DNA from: Flavobacterium sp. HJ-32-4
Lineage (GTDB): Bacteria; Bacteroidota; Bacteroidia; Flavobacteriales; Flavobacteriaceae
DNA length: 64,000 bases
Direction: 5' to 3'
Assembly (NCBI RefSeq): GCF_022532105.1
Contig: NZ_CP092832.1
Span: forward strand, 1,455,001 to 1,519,000
Within the stretch, counting starts at the first letter, position 1, and every line of letters begins with the position of its first letter. The notes under the pieces are model-generated. The model saw only the letters and a list, made by a program, of their open reading frames with translations. It searched no databases and had not been told where the DNA came from. This document shows, piece by piece, positions 18,380 to 28,992 of the stretch. A program made the position numbers and the translations under genes.

Positions 18380-20126
18380 TTATTTCTTCACCACGCGCAA
18401 AGTGACGGTAGTTTTTTGGTTCTGTATTTTGAGTAGGTAAACGCCCGGGGGCAGCGACGCGGTTTCCAGAATGTTTTCCCCTTCGGAGAGGCTGCCCTTT
18501 GCCAGTTGTTTCCCGGTCATGTCGACCAGGACGTATCGTGCCGAAGTGCTACTGCTTACGACCATTTGCTTGTCGACGGGGTTGGGGTAAAGCCCAAAAC
18601 CGTCGTTTTGGTTGTCGTTTAGGCCCAGTGGCTGACAGGGAGCCGTGGCATATTTGGCGACAAAGAAGTCGGTTTCGAGTCCATCGTTGTAGATGTCGCC
18701 ACTGGCGAACGTCATCTGGTGGCCGATGCCGCCCCCGAACAGATAGTCGCCTGCGGCATCTACGGTAAGGGCACTTCCTACATCGTCATAGCCGGCATCG
18801 CCGGGTATTTTAGTGAGAGCGATACAGGCGCCTGTTGTTTTGTTGAAGCGTGCCAACAGGGCTTCTGACCCTTCGCCAATGGTATTGACATTGAGCACCT
18901 GCCCCCCCCAGGTAAAGTTGGAGGCGTTGGCGCGCCCGGCAAACCCTACTTCGTCTCCATTCAGTGCGATACCCCCGCAGTTGTCGGCCTCCTTGTTGCC
19001 ATATGAACTCCAGATGACGTTGGAGGCGGTAGGGTCAGTTTTCATAACAAAGGCGGGACTGGTGTTGGTAGTATTGGCGCTGACACCGAGGAAGGAATCC
19101 ATATTGTTGACACAAAGTTTTCCCGCAATGTAGAGGGAGTTGTCAGTGTCAAAGGTGAGGTCGAACAGGCAGGAGTAATAGGGGCTGGTGGATGTATCGG
19201 TCCGCATCCATTGGAACTGTCCCTGCTCATTGAAACAGGCCAACAGGAAGCATTTGTCGGTGGTTTGTCCGCCGATACTGACAGAGCCAGTGGGGGAGTC
19301 CTTCATCGCATACATATAAAAAAAACCGTTGTAGGGGTTGCGATAGAAGTGTAGGGTGCCGAGATAACCCTCGATGTACTGTATATCCAACGGACCGATG
19401 GCACCTGTGAGGTTTCCTTGCGCACTGTATTTCAGGATAAAAAAATTAATCCCCGGTGTTTGGTTGACGAAGGCGCCGTCACCGTATGTGCCGGGCGGTA
19501 TTGCCACCATCCAATAACTCACACCTGTTGCTTTATCCATTGCCAACGCAAACGAGGCCGTTTGTGAAAATCCGACCTGATAGGGTGTGTTGTCGGGCAT
19601 AGGCCTTTTAAAACCATTGCATGGTACCTTCTGACGAATACTTTACTATAAATAGCAGGCTGGCATGTTCTTCGTCAACATTTAGGATCACGTCATCATC
19701 AACGCGTGGAGGATAAAAATCTTGATAGTAGTTCGCAAATCTCCCCGCTACATACACATTATCCTCGGCGTCCACCTGCAGAGTGGGCACTACCTCCTGC
19801 CCCCCGCCCCCTATAATTTTAGACCACCGATAAGTACCGTCACAGGCAAAACTGGCCAAGGCAATATCCTGTTTGCTGTTAGAGTCGCCGAAATTGGTCT
19901 TGGGCACACCGTCAATATCAAGGCTGGTGAGCGCCACGGCCGAGAGCACATACACATTGCGCTGGCTGTCGGTGGCCATGCTGTACACCTGTTCCCGGCG
20001 GTCTCTTAGGGAAGCCCCTCCGCCGCCGGGCATTTCGTCAAAGGCACCGCCGCGTTTGCCCCATTGCCAGCTTTGGGCGTTGCAGAAAAGGGGAAGGAGC
20101 AGCAGGAGGTGGAAATATCGTATCAT
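18380..20126 (-). pseudogene. T9SS beta-propeller-like protein, copy 2, frameshifted at TTTTAAAA
   Basis: This second paralogue is again broken: 20126-19608 encodes the signal peptide and 172 residues ending MQWF, while 19600-18380 encodes the rest with the T9SS tail. The break is at 19606-19613, where TTTTAAAA is one base longer than needed. One base fewer would read MQWFKRP, as in copy 3, and give about 581 residues. The protein is about as similar to copies 1 and 3 as a recent duplicate but has its own central segment (NTTNTSPAF, DSPTGSVSIGGQ). The 32-bp spacer to copy 1 is identical to the spacer between copies 3 and 2. The independent lesion, at a different site from copy 1, argues for relaxed selection or for switching. 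Confidence 0.8.
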
Positions 20127-20158
20127 AGGTGACTGAGGCCTATTGCATAGCAGGGCGA

Positions 20159-21895
20159 TTATTTCTTCACCACCCGCAAAGTGACGGTGGTTTTATGGTT
20201 CTGTATTTTGAGTAGGTAAACGCCCGGGGGCAGCGACGCGGTTTCCAGAATGTTTTCCCCTTCGGAGAGGTTGCCCTTTGCCAGTTGTTTCCCGGTCATG
20301 TCGACCAGGACGTATCGTGCCGAAGTGCTACTGCTTACGACCATTTGCTTGTCGACGGGGTTGGGGTAAAGTCCAAAACCGTCGTTTTGGTTGTCGTTTA
20401 GGCCCAATGGCTGGCAGGGAGCTGTGGCATATTTGGCGACAAAGAAGTCGGTTTCGAGTCCATCGTTGTAGATGTCGCCACTGGCAAACGTCATCTGGTG
20501 GCCGATGCCGCCCCCGAAGAGATAGTCGCCTGCGGCATCTACGGTAAGGGCACTTCCAACATCGTCATAGCCGGCATCTCCTGGTATTTTAGTGAGGGCG
20601 ATACAGGCGCCTGTTGTTTTGTTGAAGCGTGCCAACAGGGCTTCTGACCCTTCGCCAATGGTATTGACATTGAGCACTTGCCCCCCCCAGGTAAAGTTGG
20701 CGGCGTTGGCGCGTCCGGCAAACCCCACTTCGTCTCCATTCAGTGCGATACCCCCGCAGTTGTCGGCCTGTTTATTGGCATACGAACTCCAGATGACGGT
20801 AGAAGCAGTAGGATCGGTTTTCATAACGAAGGGGGGATTGACATTCGTATTGGAACTGACCCCCAGAAACGAGTCTATATTGTTGATGGAAAGCCTTCCC
20901 GCAATGTAGAGGGAGTTGTCAGTGTCAAAGGTGAGGTCGAACAGGCAGGAATAGTAGACATTGGTGGTGGTATCGGTCCGCATCCATTGGAACTGTCCCT
21001 GCTCATTGAAACAGGCCAATACAAAACATTTGTTAGTGGTTTGCCCGCCCAGTGTGATGGTAGCAGCGGCGGAATCCTTCATGGCATACATATAGAAATA
21101 GCCGTTGTAGGGATTACGATAGAAGTGTAGGGTATCCAGGTATCCTCCGTCGTATTGTATATCCAGTGGGCCAATGGTGCCTGTGAGATTGCCCTGGGCA
21201 TTATATTTCAGGATAAAGAACTTACGTCCCAATGTATTCACAAAAGCGCCTTCGCCGATGGGGCCATCGGGTATTTCGACTAACCAGTAAGCGGTGCTCG
21301 TCGTTTTATCCATTGCAAGGGCAAAGGAGCGCGTTTTAAAGAGACCGTTCTCAATCGGCGTATCGTCGGGTTGTGGCCGTTTGAACCATTGCATGACACC
21401 GTCGGGAGAATACTTAACAATGAACAGCATACTGCTGTGCTGGTCATCGACGGTAAGGATCACGTCGTCATCAATGCGGGGGGGGTATAAATAATTGTTG
21501 CTAACGAACTTTCCCGCCACATACACATTGCCGTCGGCATCCACCTGGAGGGTAGGCACGACCTCCTGCCCTCCGCCGCCTATGATCTTTGACCATCGGT
21601 AGGTGCCGTCACAGGCAAAACTGGCGAGGGCAATATCCTGTTTGCTGTTAGAGTCGCCGAAATTGGTCTTGGGCACACCGTCAATATCGAGGCTGGTGAG
21701 CGCCACGGCCGAGAGCACATACACATTGCGCTGGCTGTCGGTGGCCATGCTGTACACCTGCTCCCGTCGATTCGTCAGGGAAGCCCCTCCTCCATTAAAC
21801 ATTTCGTCAAAGGCCCCACCGCGTTTGCCCCACTGCCAGGTTTGGGCGTTGCAGAAAAGGGGAAGGAGCAGCAGGAGGCGAAAATATCGTGTCAT
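20159..21895 (-). CDS. T9SS beta-propeller-like protein, copy 3 (intact)
   Basis: The only intact member of the triplet, 578 residues. The start at 21895 (MTRYFRLLLLLPLFCNAQ) is preferred because it gives a signal peptide at once and lies after the stop of the upstream giant gene; the frame extends to 21958 but would overlap that gene. After the signal peptide, WQWGKRGGAFDEM is followed by propeller-like blades with recurring D-G-N-x-Y-V-A-G patterns of the SBBP type. Then come GLNDNQNDGFGLYPNPVDKQ and a sorting domain ending LRVVKK. No catalytic residues were recognised; it is presumably a surface or adhesive protein. It contains G-tracts at 21478-21485 and 20681-20688 that are candidates for slippage. 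It lies 32 bp after the giant T9SS gene, probably one transcript. Confidence 0.85.
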   Translation of the reverse strand: MTRYFRLLLLLPLFCNAQTWQWGKRGGAFDEMFNGGGASLTNRREQVYSMATDSQRNVYVLSAVALTSLDIDGVPKTNFGDSNSKQDIALASFACDGTYRWSKIIGGGGQEVVPTLQVDADGNVYVAGKFVSNNYLYPPRIDDDVILTVDDQHSSMLFIVKYSPDGVMQWFKRPQPDDTPIENGLFKTRSFALAMDKTTSTAYWLVEIPDGPIGEGAFVNTLGRKFFILKYNAQGNLTGTIGPLDIQYDGGYLDTLHFYRNPYNGYFYMYAMKDSAAATITLGGQTTNKCFVLACFNEQGQFQWMRTDTTTNVYYSCLFDLTFDTDNSLYIAGRLSINNIDSFLGVSSNTNVNPPFVMKTDPTASTVIWSSYANKQADNCGGIALNGDEVGFAGRANAANFTWGGQVLNVNTIGEGSEALLARFNKTTGACIALTKIPGDAGYDDVGSALTVDAAGDYLFGGGIGHQMTFASGDIYNDGLETDFFVAKYATAPCQPLGLNDNQNDGFGLYPNPVDKQMVVSSSTSARYVLVDMTGKQLAKGNLSEGENILETASLPPGVYLLKIQNHKTTVTLRVVKK

Positions 21896-21927
21896 GGCCA
21901 GTGGGTTGGGATTAAAGATAATCATTT

Positions 21928-24900
21928 TCAGCGGATCAGCAGTTTGATTTGGCGGCACACCACCCCCTCGCGCTGCAGGAACAGCAGGTAGGGGCCGGCT
22001 TCCAGTGCCGTGCAGTCGATATCCACTTGCCCTTCTTTAGACGATAGTGCCACCGACCTGAGCCGACGCCCCAGCATATCGGTCAGCACAACCGAGGACG
22101 CACGATCCCCACCCAGGCGGAAATAAACGCTGACGTGGGTATCGGCGGGGTTCGGCGCCGCACGGAAAAAGTCGGCGGCAGCATCCGGTGCACTTTCCCG
22201 CGGCTGTTCACCACATCCGATAAGGTGTAACTTGAACTTTTGCTCGCACCGGCGCCCGGCGTCGTCTATCCCGGTCATCACTACCGGGATGTTGCCTCCG
22301 GTGAATCCGGCAGGCGGATGGTAGGTAAACACCAGGGTATTCCATCCGGATGGGATTGCAAAAACACTGGGGCTGAAGTGGCCGGCGCCCGTTTCGTCCT
22401 CCAGATGGACCGACCAGTTGTCGGACGTAGGGTTGTCGATATTGATTACGACCACATAGGTGCAATCGCCCGTTTCGGGGTCGATCATCCTTTCGATGTG
22501 GTTGATTTCATACTCAAACAGACATTCGTCACACCGTTCGACATCGATTTCCATTTTTGAGAGCGTTGTGGCACAATTGCCTGCTTCCAGCTTAAGATCG
22601 TATTTACCCGATGCCATGACATCAAGAGCCTCAACCTCGCCGTCTCCGCTCACAAGGATGGTGTTGTTATGTCGCCAGGCCCAATAGTCGTACTCACCCA
22701 ATGGCCCCAGGACGGTACCTACCTTCGTTTCTTCTTCCGGTTCGCAGAACTGGTAACAGCCGGCCGGAAAGCTCCAACCAACGGTGTCAAGGTCGATCGG
22801 TAGGTCAATCTGTGCCGAAGTGCTGCATAGCCCGTTTACGGCGGTTACCTGCACGGGGCCATCGTGTGTAATCATGGTGTCTTCACCGGCGCCCCCGTTG
22901 CTCCAATGGTAACTGACCCCTTCTTCTACATTGGTTACGAAAACGCGGACCAGATACGGGTCGCAGGACAAGACTTCGATCCCGATTTCAGGTAACATAG
23001 GAAGCGGCGCCACAGCTACGTTGAAGATGCTTTGCGCCCCAATGCAGGCGCCGCCAGGCGGTGCAGCGGGTACGTCAGCCGCTACGGCATAGCTATGGGA
23101 TACGCCTTCGGGGTTCGGATCGGTCACCACACTGTCGCCGTACCAATCGACCATTTCCACGCCGTCTCGCCACCAGTGGTAATGCAGTTGCGGATTGGCC
23201 ATCACCCGCAGGGTAATGGGCTCGCCCTGGCACACAAGGGTGGGGCCCTGTACATCGGGCGGCGGAGGCGATGGGATAAAGGTCGGATTAAGTGGTAGAA
23301 CAGTATAATTTATGCACCCCTGGGCGTCTACCAGATATGCGAAGTAACTACCCGGCCCGGTCACCGTAATGCTACTGCCGGTACCGATAGGCGCGCTTGC
23401 CGCAGAATTGCGATGCCAGATGAATGAGGTCGGCGGAACAAGACCTGTGGAGTTAAATGACAACGTAATTGGAGTACCTATGCAGGCGTTCGCAGGCGAC
23501 GCCTGTATGTTTCCGGCCATGTTTTGAATTTGCTGGACATCCACTGTATGCGACTTCGAAATGGTACAACCAAATCGATTTGTAACATACAGCGTCACAA
23601 CTTTTGGTGTAGCACTATTAAAAACCCTTACCGGATCCGGTGCATTGTTGACGGCTTCGCTACCAAGGTCCCACGTATACTGCAATCCCGGTGACAGATC
23701 AAGCGCCTGGAAATGTGCCGCGGTGTTGTCGCACACATTCGCATCAAAGGTAAATTCAGCGGAAGGTAACGGCGGAAGGTAAGCGGTAACGGAAGCCTCG
23801 CAGGGTGCGAAGCCGGCTTTGGAAATACGGATGCGGGGTTGACAGACGGTGCCGGGTGTGAGGCCTGTGAATGCAAACTGGTAATGGCCGTCAACGAGTG
23901 TGCCGGCGAACCAGTTAGTGCCGTCGAGGCTAAATTCCCAATTCGTGATGGGGTTCGCCAATCCGCCGTATACCACCGAATGGTCGATTGCCACCAGGCT
24001 GTAATCGGTTCCATCGCATTCGATACGGTAGCGGATGCCCGCGGTGTAGGGAATGATAAAATTGACCGCCTTCCGCACTGCGCAAACGCCAGGTTCATAG
24101 GAACTGACATAATATAATAAGTACTGGCCCGGGGATAGGTTATGTATCTCCAGTTCGTTCAGGTCTGACACCACCTGCGCGGATGGCGGTAGTGCGCCGA
24201 TGTTCTGCCAAAACGATTCCGTTGGGCTCCCGGCGGCTGTGGGCACGATCTTTACGCCACCACAGGTGGGGTATGTGATCGCAAATGTGGGTATCCCGGG
24301 GGGTGTACACGCCGTAGAGGGCGGAATGGTTGGGTCTCCATTGTTGCCATCGTCGTCATCCTGGTTGGTAGGTGGCGGGCAGGTAATCACATTGTATGAT
24401 GGTGATATTGCCGTGCATCCGAACTCATTGGTCACCTCGACGTGGTAGGAACCTATGGAGGAAGGGGTAAAGAGGGCGCTGGTCGCAACGGTACTGCCGC
24501 TTTCATTCTTCCATGCGATACTATTGGTAGCACCAAACCCTGATTGCAGATTGACGACAAAAGATTTGAAATCGTCGGGATCCATGGTAGGGCACAGGTT
24601 GATCGTCGATTTCGGTGTTACGTCGATGACGGGTGTCGGGGAAATAATGATGGTATGTGTGGCCGTTACCGAAATAGGACATCCGTTCGGGTCGAGTATC
24701 TCCGCACTCACTGTGTACGCGGTCTGTCCGGGCATAGAAGAGAAATTGTGGACCATGTTCTGCCCATAATTACCGGTCACCGGTGGTGTATTGTCGTCGA
24801 AGTTCCAAACGACGTTGGAACCTGTGCCGCCGCCTGCCAATGAAGCGGAAAAAGATACGTTGCCGCTGCACGACTCGAGGGGAGCGGTGATCGATGCGAC

Positions 24901-27900
24901 GGGCGGACTCAGAACGGTTACCGGATAGATTTGGGTTGTTTCAGTCCCGCATTTTCGAACCGTCAGGATAATCTGTTTTGTGCCGGACGAGCTGTTCCAT
25001 AAAACGGTGATGGATGGGCTGTTTTGTCCGGACTCAATGCTTCCGGATGCAGGCGGGTTCAGTTGCCACGCATAGGTTTCCCCAGTGGTTTCGGAAACAG
25101 TATAATGACCACGACTGCTTGCACAAACCTGTTGGTCGTACGTTGACAGGTTCATGTTGGGGGTATAACGCGGTATTGTCTTTGTATAAATCGCCGATGA
25201 GCACAACAGACCTTTGTATTGTACGCTCAACGTAAAAGGTGTCGTGGCATTCGGGTTGAATACGACATCAACGGTTAATCCACTTTTACTTCCGATGATG
25301 GTACCATTTGTAATCGTCCAGAATGGTTCGGCGTCGGCAACGGGCGGACAGGAATAGGAAACCAGTTGCCCGGGGCAGACCGGGTCGGGCCCGGTTATAC
25401 TACCCGGATTGGACGGAGGCGGGCTGACGTCGACATGGAATTCTTCACTGCATCCGTTTGCGGGCATTGTGATCAAATAGGAGCCCGGAGAAGGATATAC
25501 AATTGAAAACGGACAAGTGGTTCCGGACTGGGAAAATCCATTAGGACCCTGAACGGCCCATGCAATACCGCTTTGTATGACTTGCGACTCATCCACGACG
25601 TCATAGTTGGCGGTTGACCCCGCGCAGCGGGTGGAGGGGCCTTTGAATCGTAGCTGCTTCTTTATTGTAATTGTGATAGTGGCGTGGCCCCGGCAGCCAA
25701 TAAGGGTATTGGTGTAATCGCAATTCAGGACAACGGTCCCTGACACGCCCGCGTCAAGTACAATCTGGTTCCTTTGTGTATTGGTGATCAATGAAGTGCC
25801 GGAAGTGGTGGAAGCCAGGCTCCATTGAAAGTCGGTGCTTGGCCATTGGGGAAGCGAGTATATGGCCTGGCTGTTTGCACATACCGTAGCGTCTCCTTTT
25901 ATGGTGCCGACGGACTTTACTACTGGAATCTTTACTACCGATGCGCAACTGGTACATTCGCCCGATACGCTTATATAACCAAATCCGTCATCGTCGACCC
26001 CGTCCCACAACACGGAAGCAGTTCCGGCGTCAGAGCTGACGACGGTTCCCCCTACGGCAGTCCACTGCATCGTGCATTCGGGAGGACTGTCTATCCCATA
26101 CATGGCGATGTCATTCTCGCATACGACACTTTCACAGTTGATTGTGTTCGCCGCTTTCGTGACATGCACAATACTGGTATAGACTGCCTGACAGGAACAG
26201 CCGTTGAAGACCGTCAACGTCACCAGATATTCGGCAGAGGCCGGAAACACATGTGACGGCTCGAATTCGGAAGATGTGTTGCCATCACCGAAGTCCCAGT
26301 TGTAGTACAGCACTTCATTACCCGATCCGGCAGAAGATAGGTTTTCGAAATAAACGGGCGTGTAATGACAAACATAATGATCGGTATCTACCGGGTCCGG
26401 CGCAGTGGTAAAGAGCGCAGTAGGCGATTCCTTTTTCTCGATGCAGCGGTGAATGGTAGCCTGCGAACCTGTGCTATAGTAAATGGTGCCATAAAGCAGG
26501 CCTCCGTTGGTACCGTCCCATGTGACCTCACAGTTTGTGTTGGTTGACGAGAGGATGGTTCCTCCTTCGACGTGCCACTCTGTATTGGCTATGAGGCTAT
26601 TGCCACTGCCCACTAATTGATAGTTTACTACATTATTTTTACACACCCGTATACACCGGCTGCTTTGGATATTTTGGTCGGGTTTGATGTCATCCACGCT
26701 TTCTTCACACCCGATGTCAGAATCCCAGCTTAGTATCGGCAGGCACGGCACAACTTCCAGGTGGTAGACGGTGTCTGGTATGCAGCTGTCAGACGGGTGG
26801 AATACATAGTCTCCCGATACCTGCATATCGACCTGTGCCGGAGACCACGTTCCCGAAATACCATTTGATGTAGTGGGTAACGTAAGCGGTGTGTTCATGC
26901 AAATACTGGCAGGCAGGCTAAACGTGGCCGCAGCAGCGGCGTTCACCGAAACGGTCACGGAAGCCGTAGCACAGTTCGTATTGTTGGTCGTTTCGCAAAT
27001 TCTGTAGGTCAAAGTGTAGGTGCCCGGTAAGGTCGAAGGCGGTATCGTAATGATACCGGATCCGCTGATGGTGGCTCCGGTAATCCCGCCATTGGTCAGC
27101 AGTGTGCAGACAACTTGTGACGATGTGACGGCGCCACCGCATATTTGGTCATTGGCCAAAACCGAGGGAGTGGAACCGCCTGCGCACGATATAAAAGGGG
27201 TTGCCGAGTAGTTATCGTCAACGGCCAGGATGGGGTTTGCACTTATGTGTACAGTCACAATGGCGGTATCACACGTATCAGGTTGGACGGCCCTGCAAAT
27301 CCGGTATTTTAGAATATAGTCACCGGGTGGTGCACCGGGCGGTACGGTTACTATCCCGCTGGTGGTGTTTAGCAGGAGTTGGGTAGTGTTTCCAGACACC
27401 TGTGTCATGATAACATTGGAAATGTTCGCGTCTGCAGCGTCTTCTTTATCATTGTCCAATACATGTAAACTACCACCTTGACACGAAATAAAGGACTCGG
27501 CATCATTGACAGCGTCAATACAGTTATTTATAAAAACATCGTAACCATTGTTATTACCTCCATCGTAAGTGGAGTCTCCAACGATCGTGAGATCCGACGT
27601 GCCGCCACCAGCACATCCATTCAAGGTGAAGTGACCTAAAACATGAAACTCGAAATTATGTAGCCCGGCGTTGGTCTGGAAGAAACTTAAGGGGATGTCG
27701 AAGCAGAAACGATTTCCGCTGATGTTGGCGGATGTCGATACATATTGCGAAACGACATTGCTGTTATGTAGGATTTGAAGGGTTATGTCCTGCATTGTAC
27801 TGTTGGCCGGACTCGTGAATGTCCCGCAAATCTGGACACCTTCCGTTGGGCAGGTAATTTGATCCATCTGGTCAAAATTAATCGTGCCCATTGCGGGTGC

Positions 27901-28629
27901 TGGGCACGAACTGCTGCAAATATTATCCAGATACGCCACCCCAAAGTGGCTGCCGCCACTACAGTCCTGAATGATAAACTCTACTGTAACGGTCTGCCCG
28001 ATTAAGTCGTTTGTGTCAATGGAACCACAGGTCCAGCCAGTGTAATACGCCCAATCATCCGATCCCATCGGGTAGGAAAAAAAGCGGCAGTTATCATCTT
28101 CCAGAAGTACATCCATTCGTTTCAATACAAAACCCAGGTTGTCCTTAATCAAAACATTGAACATGGGTCTTTGCTGTTCCTCATGAAATGAGGACAGCGG
28201 TGCCGCCGGACCCACATTCTTTAGCACCAAAGAGTACTGGAAGTTAAGAAAGTCGCCATTGATTGTCAGTTGCCTTGAAACCATTGCGGCGTTGCGTTCG
28301 TCGCCTCCGGAACAGTTAACCCTGATAGCGTGACCGCTTCCCCCTGCCGTCCTGTCTAGGCTGAGTCCCGGGATTGTCGTGGTATCGAAACCGCTATTAT
28401 CAACGAGTGTGAAGTGCCCGCTGGTGCAGGAGAGATCATTGAGTGTCGGAGAGATCGTTTCCGGCAATAAATCGGATACATCCAAGTTCAATCCCCTGGG
28501 GTCGGGTATGCCGTAACGAAAAGTGTAAGCCGATAGGCTTCCCTCAAAGTCGCCGTCAGAACAAGTTTGTTGGCCAACGGCAAATTGATACCCCAAAAAG
28601 AACAACGTAATGATAATTACTCTTCTCAT
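21928..28629 (-). CDS. Giant PKD/Ig-domain secreted protein with T9SS type A tail
   Basis: A 2233-residue exported protein. The start at 28629 (MRRVIIITLFFLGYQFAVGQ) gives a signal peptide; eight further upstream codons are open but unlikely to be used. The N-terminus (about residues 20-250) looks like a carbohydrate-binding or jelly-roll domain (CSDGDFEGSL). It is followed by repeated Ig-like segments (VDDNYSATPFISCAGGSTPSVLAND) and several PKD domains (YYNWDFGDGNTSSEFEPSHVF; WNFDDNTPP; YTWDLGSEA). A Pro/Asp/Asn-rich linker lies near DQDDDDGNNGD-like sequence mid-protein, and the C-terminus is a sorting domain (AAPNPADTHVSVYF). The many cysteines suggest disulfide-stabilised surface modules. 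It is probably an adhesin or matrix protein, the first gene of a four-gene unit with the triplicated propeller genes. Confidence 0.85.
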   Translation of the reverse strand: MRRVIIITLFFLGYQFAVGQQTCSDGDFEGSLSAYTFRYGIPDPRGLNLDVSDLLPETISPTLNDLSCTSGHFTLVDNSGFDTTTIPGLSLDRTAGGSGHAIRVNCSGGDERNAAMVSRQLTINGDFLNFQYSLVLKNVGPAAPLSSFHEEQQRPMFNVLIKDNLGFVLKRMDVLLEDDNCRFFSYPMGSDDWAYYTGWTCGSIDTNDLIGQTVTVEFIIQDCSGGSHFGVAYLDNICSSSCPAPAMGTINFDQMDQITCPTEGVQICGTFTSPANSTMQDITLQILHNSNVVSQYVSTSANISGNRFCFDIPLSFFQTNAGLHNFEFHVLGHFTLNGCAGGGTSDLTIVGDSTYDGGNNNGYDVFINNCIDAVNDAESFISCQGGSLHVLDNDKEDAADANISNVIMTQVSGNTTQLLLNTTSGIVTVPPGAPPGDYILKYRICRAVQPDTCDTAIVTVHISANPILAVDDNYSATPFISCAGGSTPSVLANDQICGGAVTSSQVVCTLLTNGGITGATISGSGIITIPPSTLPGTYTLTYRICETTNNTNCATASVTVSVNAAAAATFSLPASICMNTPLTLPTTSNGISGTWSPAQVDMQVSGDYVFHPSDSCIPDTVYHLEVVPCLPILSWDSDIGCEESVDDIKPDQNIQSSRCIRVCKNNVVNYQLVGSGNSLIANTEWHVEGGTILSSTNTNCEVTWDGTNGGLLYGTIYYSTGSQATIHRCIEKKESPTALFTTAPDPVDTDHYVCHYTPVYFENLSSAGSGNEVLYYNWDFGDGNTSSEFEPSHVFPASAEYLVTLTVFNGCSCQAVYTSIVHVTKAANTINCESVVCENDIAMYGIDSPPECTMQWTAVGGTVVSSDAGTASVLWDGVDDDGFGYISVSGECTSCASVVKIPVVKSVGTIKGDATVCANSQAIYSLPQWPSTDFQWSLASTTSGTSLITNTQRNQIVLDAGVSGTVVLNCDYTNTLIGCRGHATITITIKKQLRFKGPSTRCAGSTANYDVVDESQVIQSGIAWAVQGPNGFSQSGTTCPFSIVYPSPGSYLITMPANGCSEEFHVDVSPPPSNPGSITGPDPVCPGQLVSYSCPPVADAEPFWTITNGTIIGSKSGLTVDVVFNPNATTPFTLSVQYKGLLCSSAIYTKTIPRYTPNMNLSTYDQQVCASSRGHYTVSETTGETYAWQLNPPASGSIESGQNSPSITVLWNSSSGTKQIILTVRKCGTETTQIYPVTVLSPPVASITAPLESCSGNVSFSASLAGGGTGSNVVWNFDDNTPPVTGNYGQNMVHNFSSMPGQTAYTVSAEILDPNGCPISVTATHTIIISPTPVIDVTPKSTINLCPTMDPDDFKSFVVNLQSGFGATNSIAWKNESGSTVATSALFTPSSIGSYHVEVTNEFGCTAISPSYNVITCPPPTNQDDDDGNNGDPTIPPSTACTPPGIPTFAITYPTCGGVKIVPTAAGSPTESFWQNIGALPPSAQVVSDLNELEIHNLSPGQYLLYYVSSYEPGVCAVRKAVNFIIPYTAGIRYRIECDGTDYSLVAIDHSVVYGGLANPITNWEFSLDGTNWFAGTLVDGHYQFAFTGLTPGTVCQPRIRISKAGFAPCEASVTAYLPPLPSAEFTFDANVCDNTAAHFQALDLSPGLQYTWDLGSEAVNNAPDPVRVFNSATPKVVTLYVTNRFGCTISKSHTVDVQQIQNMAGNIQASPANACIGTPITLSFNSTGLVPPTSFIWHRNSAASAPIGTGSSITVTGPGSYFAYLVDAQGCINYTVLPLNPTFIPSPPPPDVQGPTLVCQGEPITLRVMANPQLHYHWWRDGVEMVDWYGDSVVTDPNPEGVSHSYAVAADVPAAPPGGACIGAQSIFNVAVAPLPMLPEIGIEVLSCDPYLVRVFVTNVEEGVSYHWSNGGAGEDTMITHDGPVQVTAVNGLCSTSAQIDLPIDLDTVGWSFPAGCYQFCEPEEETKVGTVLGPLGEYDYWAWRHNNTILVSGDGEVEALDVMASGKYDLKLEAGNCATTLSKMEIDVERCDECLFEYEINHIERMIDPETGDCTYVVVINIDNPTSDNWSVHLEDETGAGHFSPSVFAIPSGWNTLVFTYHPPAGFTGGNIPVVMTGIDDAGRRCEQKFKLHLIGCGEQPRESAPDAAADFFRAAPNPADTHVSVYFRLGGDRASSVVLTDMLGRRLRSVALSSKEGQVDIDCTALEAGPYLLFLQREGVVCRQIKLLIR

Positions 28630-28693
28630 ATAAAACGGCTTGAAATGAAACAAAATGAAGACAGGGTCATAAACTCTGCTGTCAATCCGCTAC

Positions 28694-28736
28694 TTGAAGG
28701 ACGATATTGGGGAAGTCGGCTTTTGTAGTCCTTCAA
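28694..28736. other. Inverted repeat in the leader/promoter of the giant T9SS gene
   Basis: TTGAAGGAC (28694-28702) and GTCCTTCAA (28728-28736) are a perfect 9-bp inverted repeat with 25 bp between the arms. The outer arm overlaps a minus-strand TAAATTTG (28734-28741) that fits the -7 box. It could be an operator or an mRNA 5' hairpin. Confidence 0.45.
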
Positions 28737-28741
28737 ATTTA
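28734..28741 (-). promoter_or_regulatory. Candidate -7 box of the giant T9SS operon
   Basis: Reads TAAATTTG on the minus strand, matching TAnnTTTG, about 105 nt before the chosen start at 28629. The -33 region is not convincing. Confidence 0.4.
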
Positions 28742-28992
28742 ATTAAAATGTTTAATAACAAGTATTTTGTAAGAAAAAAAATAACGCTGCGCAGATTTAT
28801 ATCACAGTAACGGGCTGAAAGAAAATTTCATTCGATAGGCATCGTTGCACCGGGCAGCGTTGAGGGAGGAGAGGGAGAGAGGAAGGGCGTGGTGCGGACC
28901 ATCGGGAGTCCGAAACTCCGGAATTCGGAAAGAACAAGAGCGCCGATGAATGGGGATGGGCATACTCTTCCGACAGCTTCCCGCTATTATGT
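28742..28992. other. Intergenic stretch without a gene
   Basis: AT-rich up to about 28800, then GC-richer sequence with a purine-rich patch (28860-28885) and short self-complementary phrases around 28906-28930 (GGAGTCC, GGACTCC-like). No coding region was recognised. Confidence 0.4.

Larger units (their letters stand above)
16609..21895 (-). repeat. Tandem triplication of a 1.7-kb T9SS gene
   Basis: Three head-to-tail copies (16609-18347, 18380-20126, 20159-21895) have identical 32-bp spacers at 18348-18379 and 20127-20158. Similarity is mosaic. Copies 1 and 3 share the central region, copies 2 and 3 share the sorting-domain region (NPVDKQMVVSSSTSA), and copies 1 and 2 share part of the N-terminus (ASLRDRREQ). 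Confidence 0.9.
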
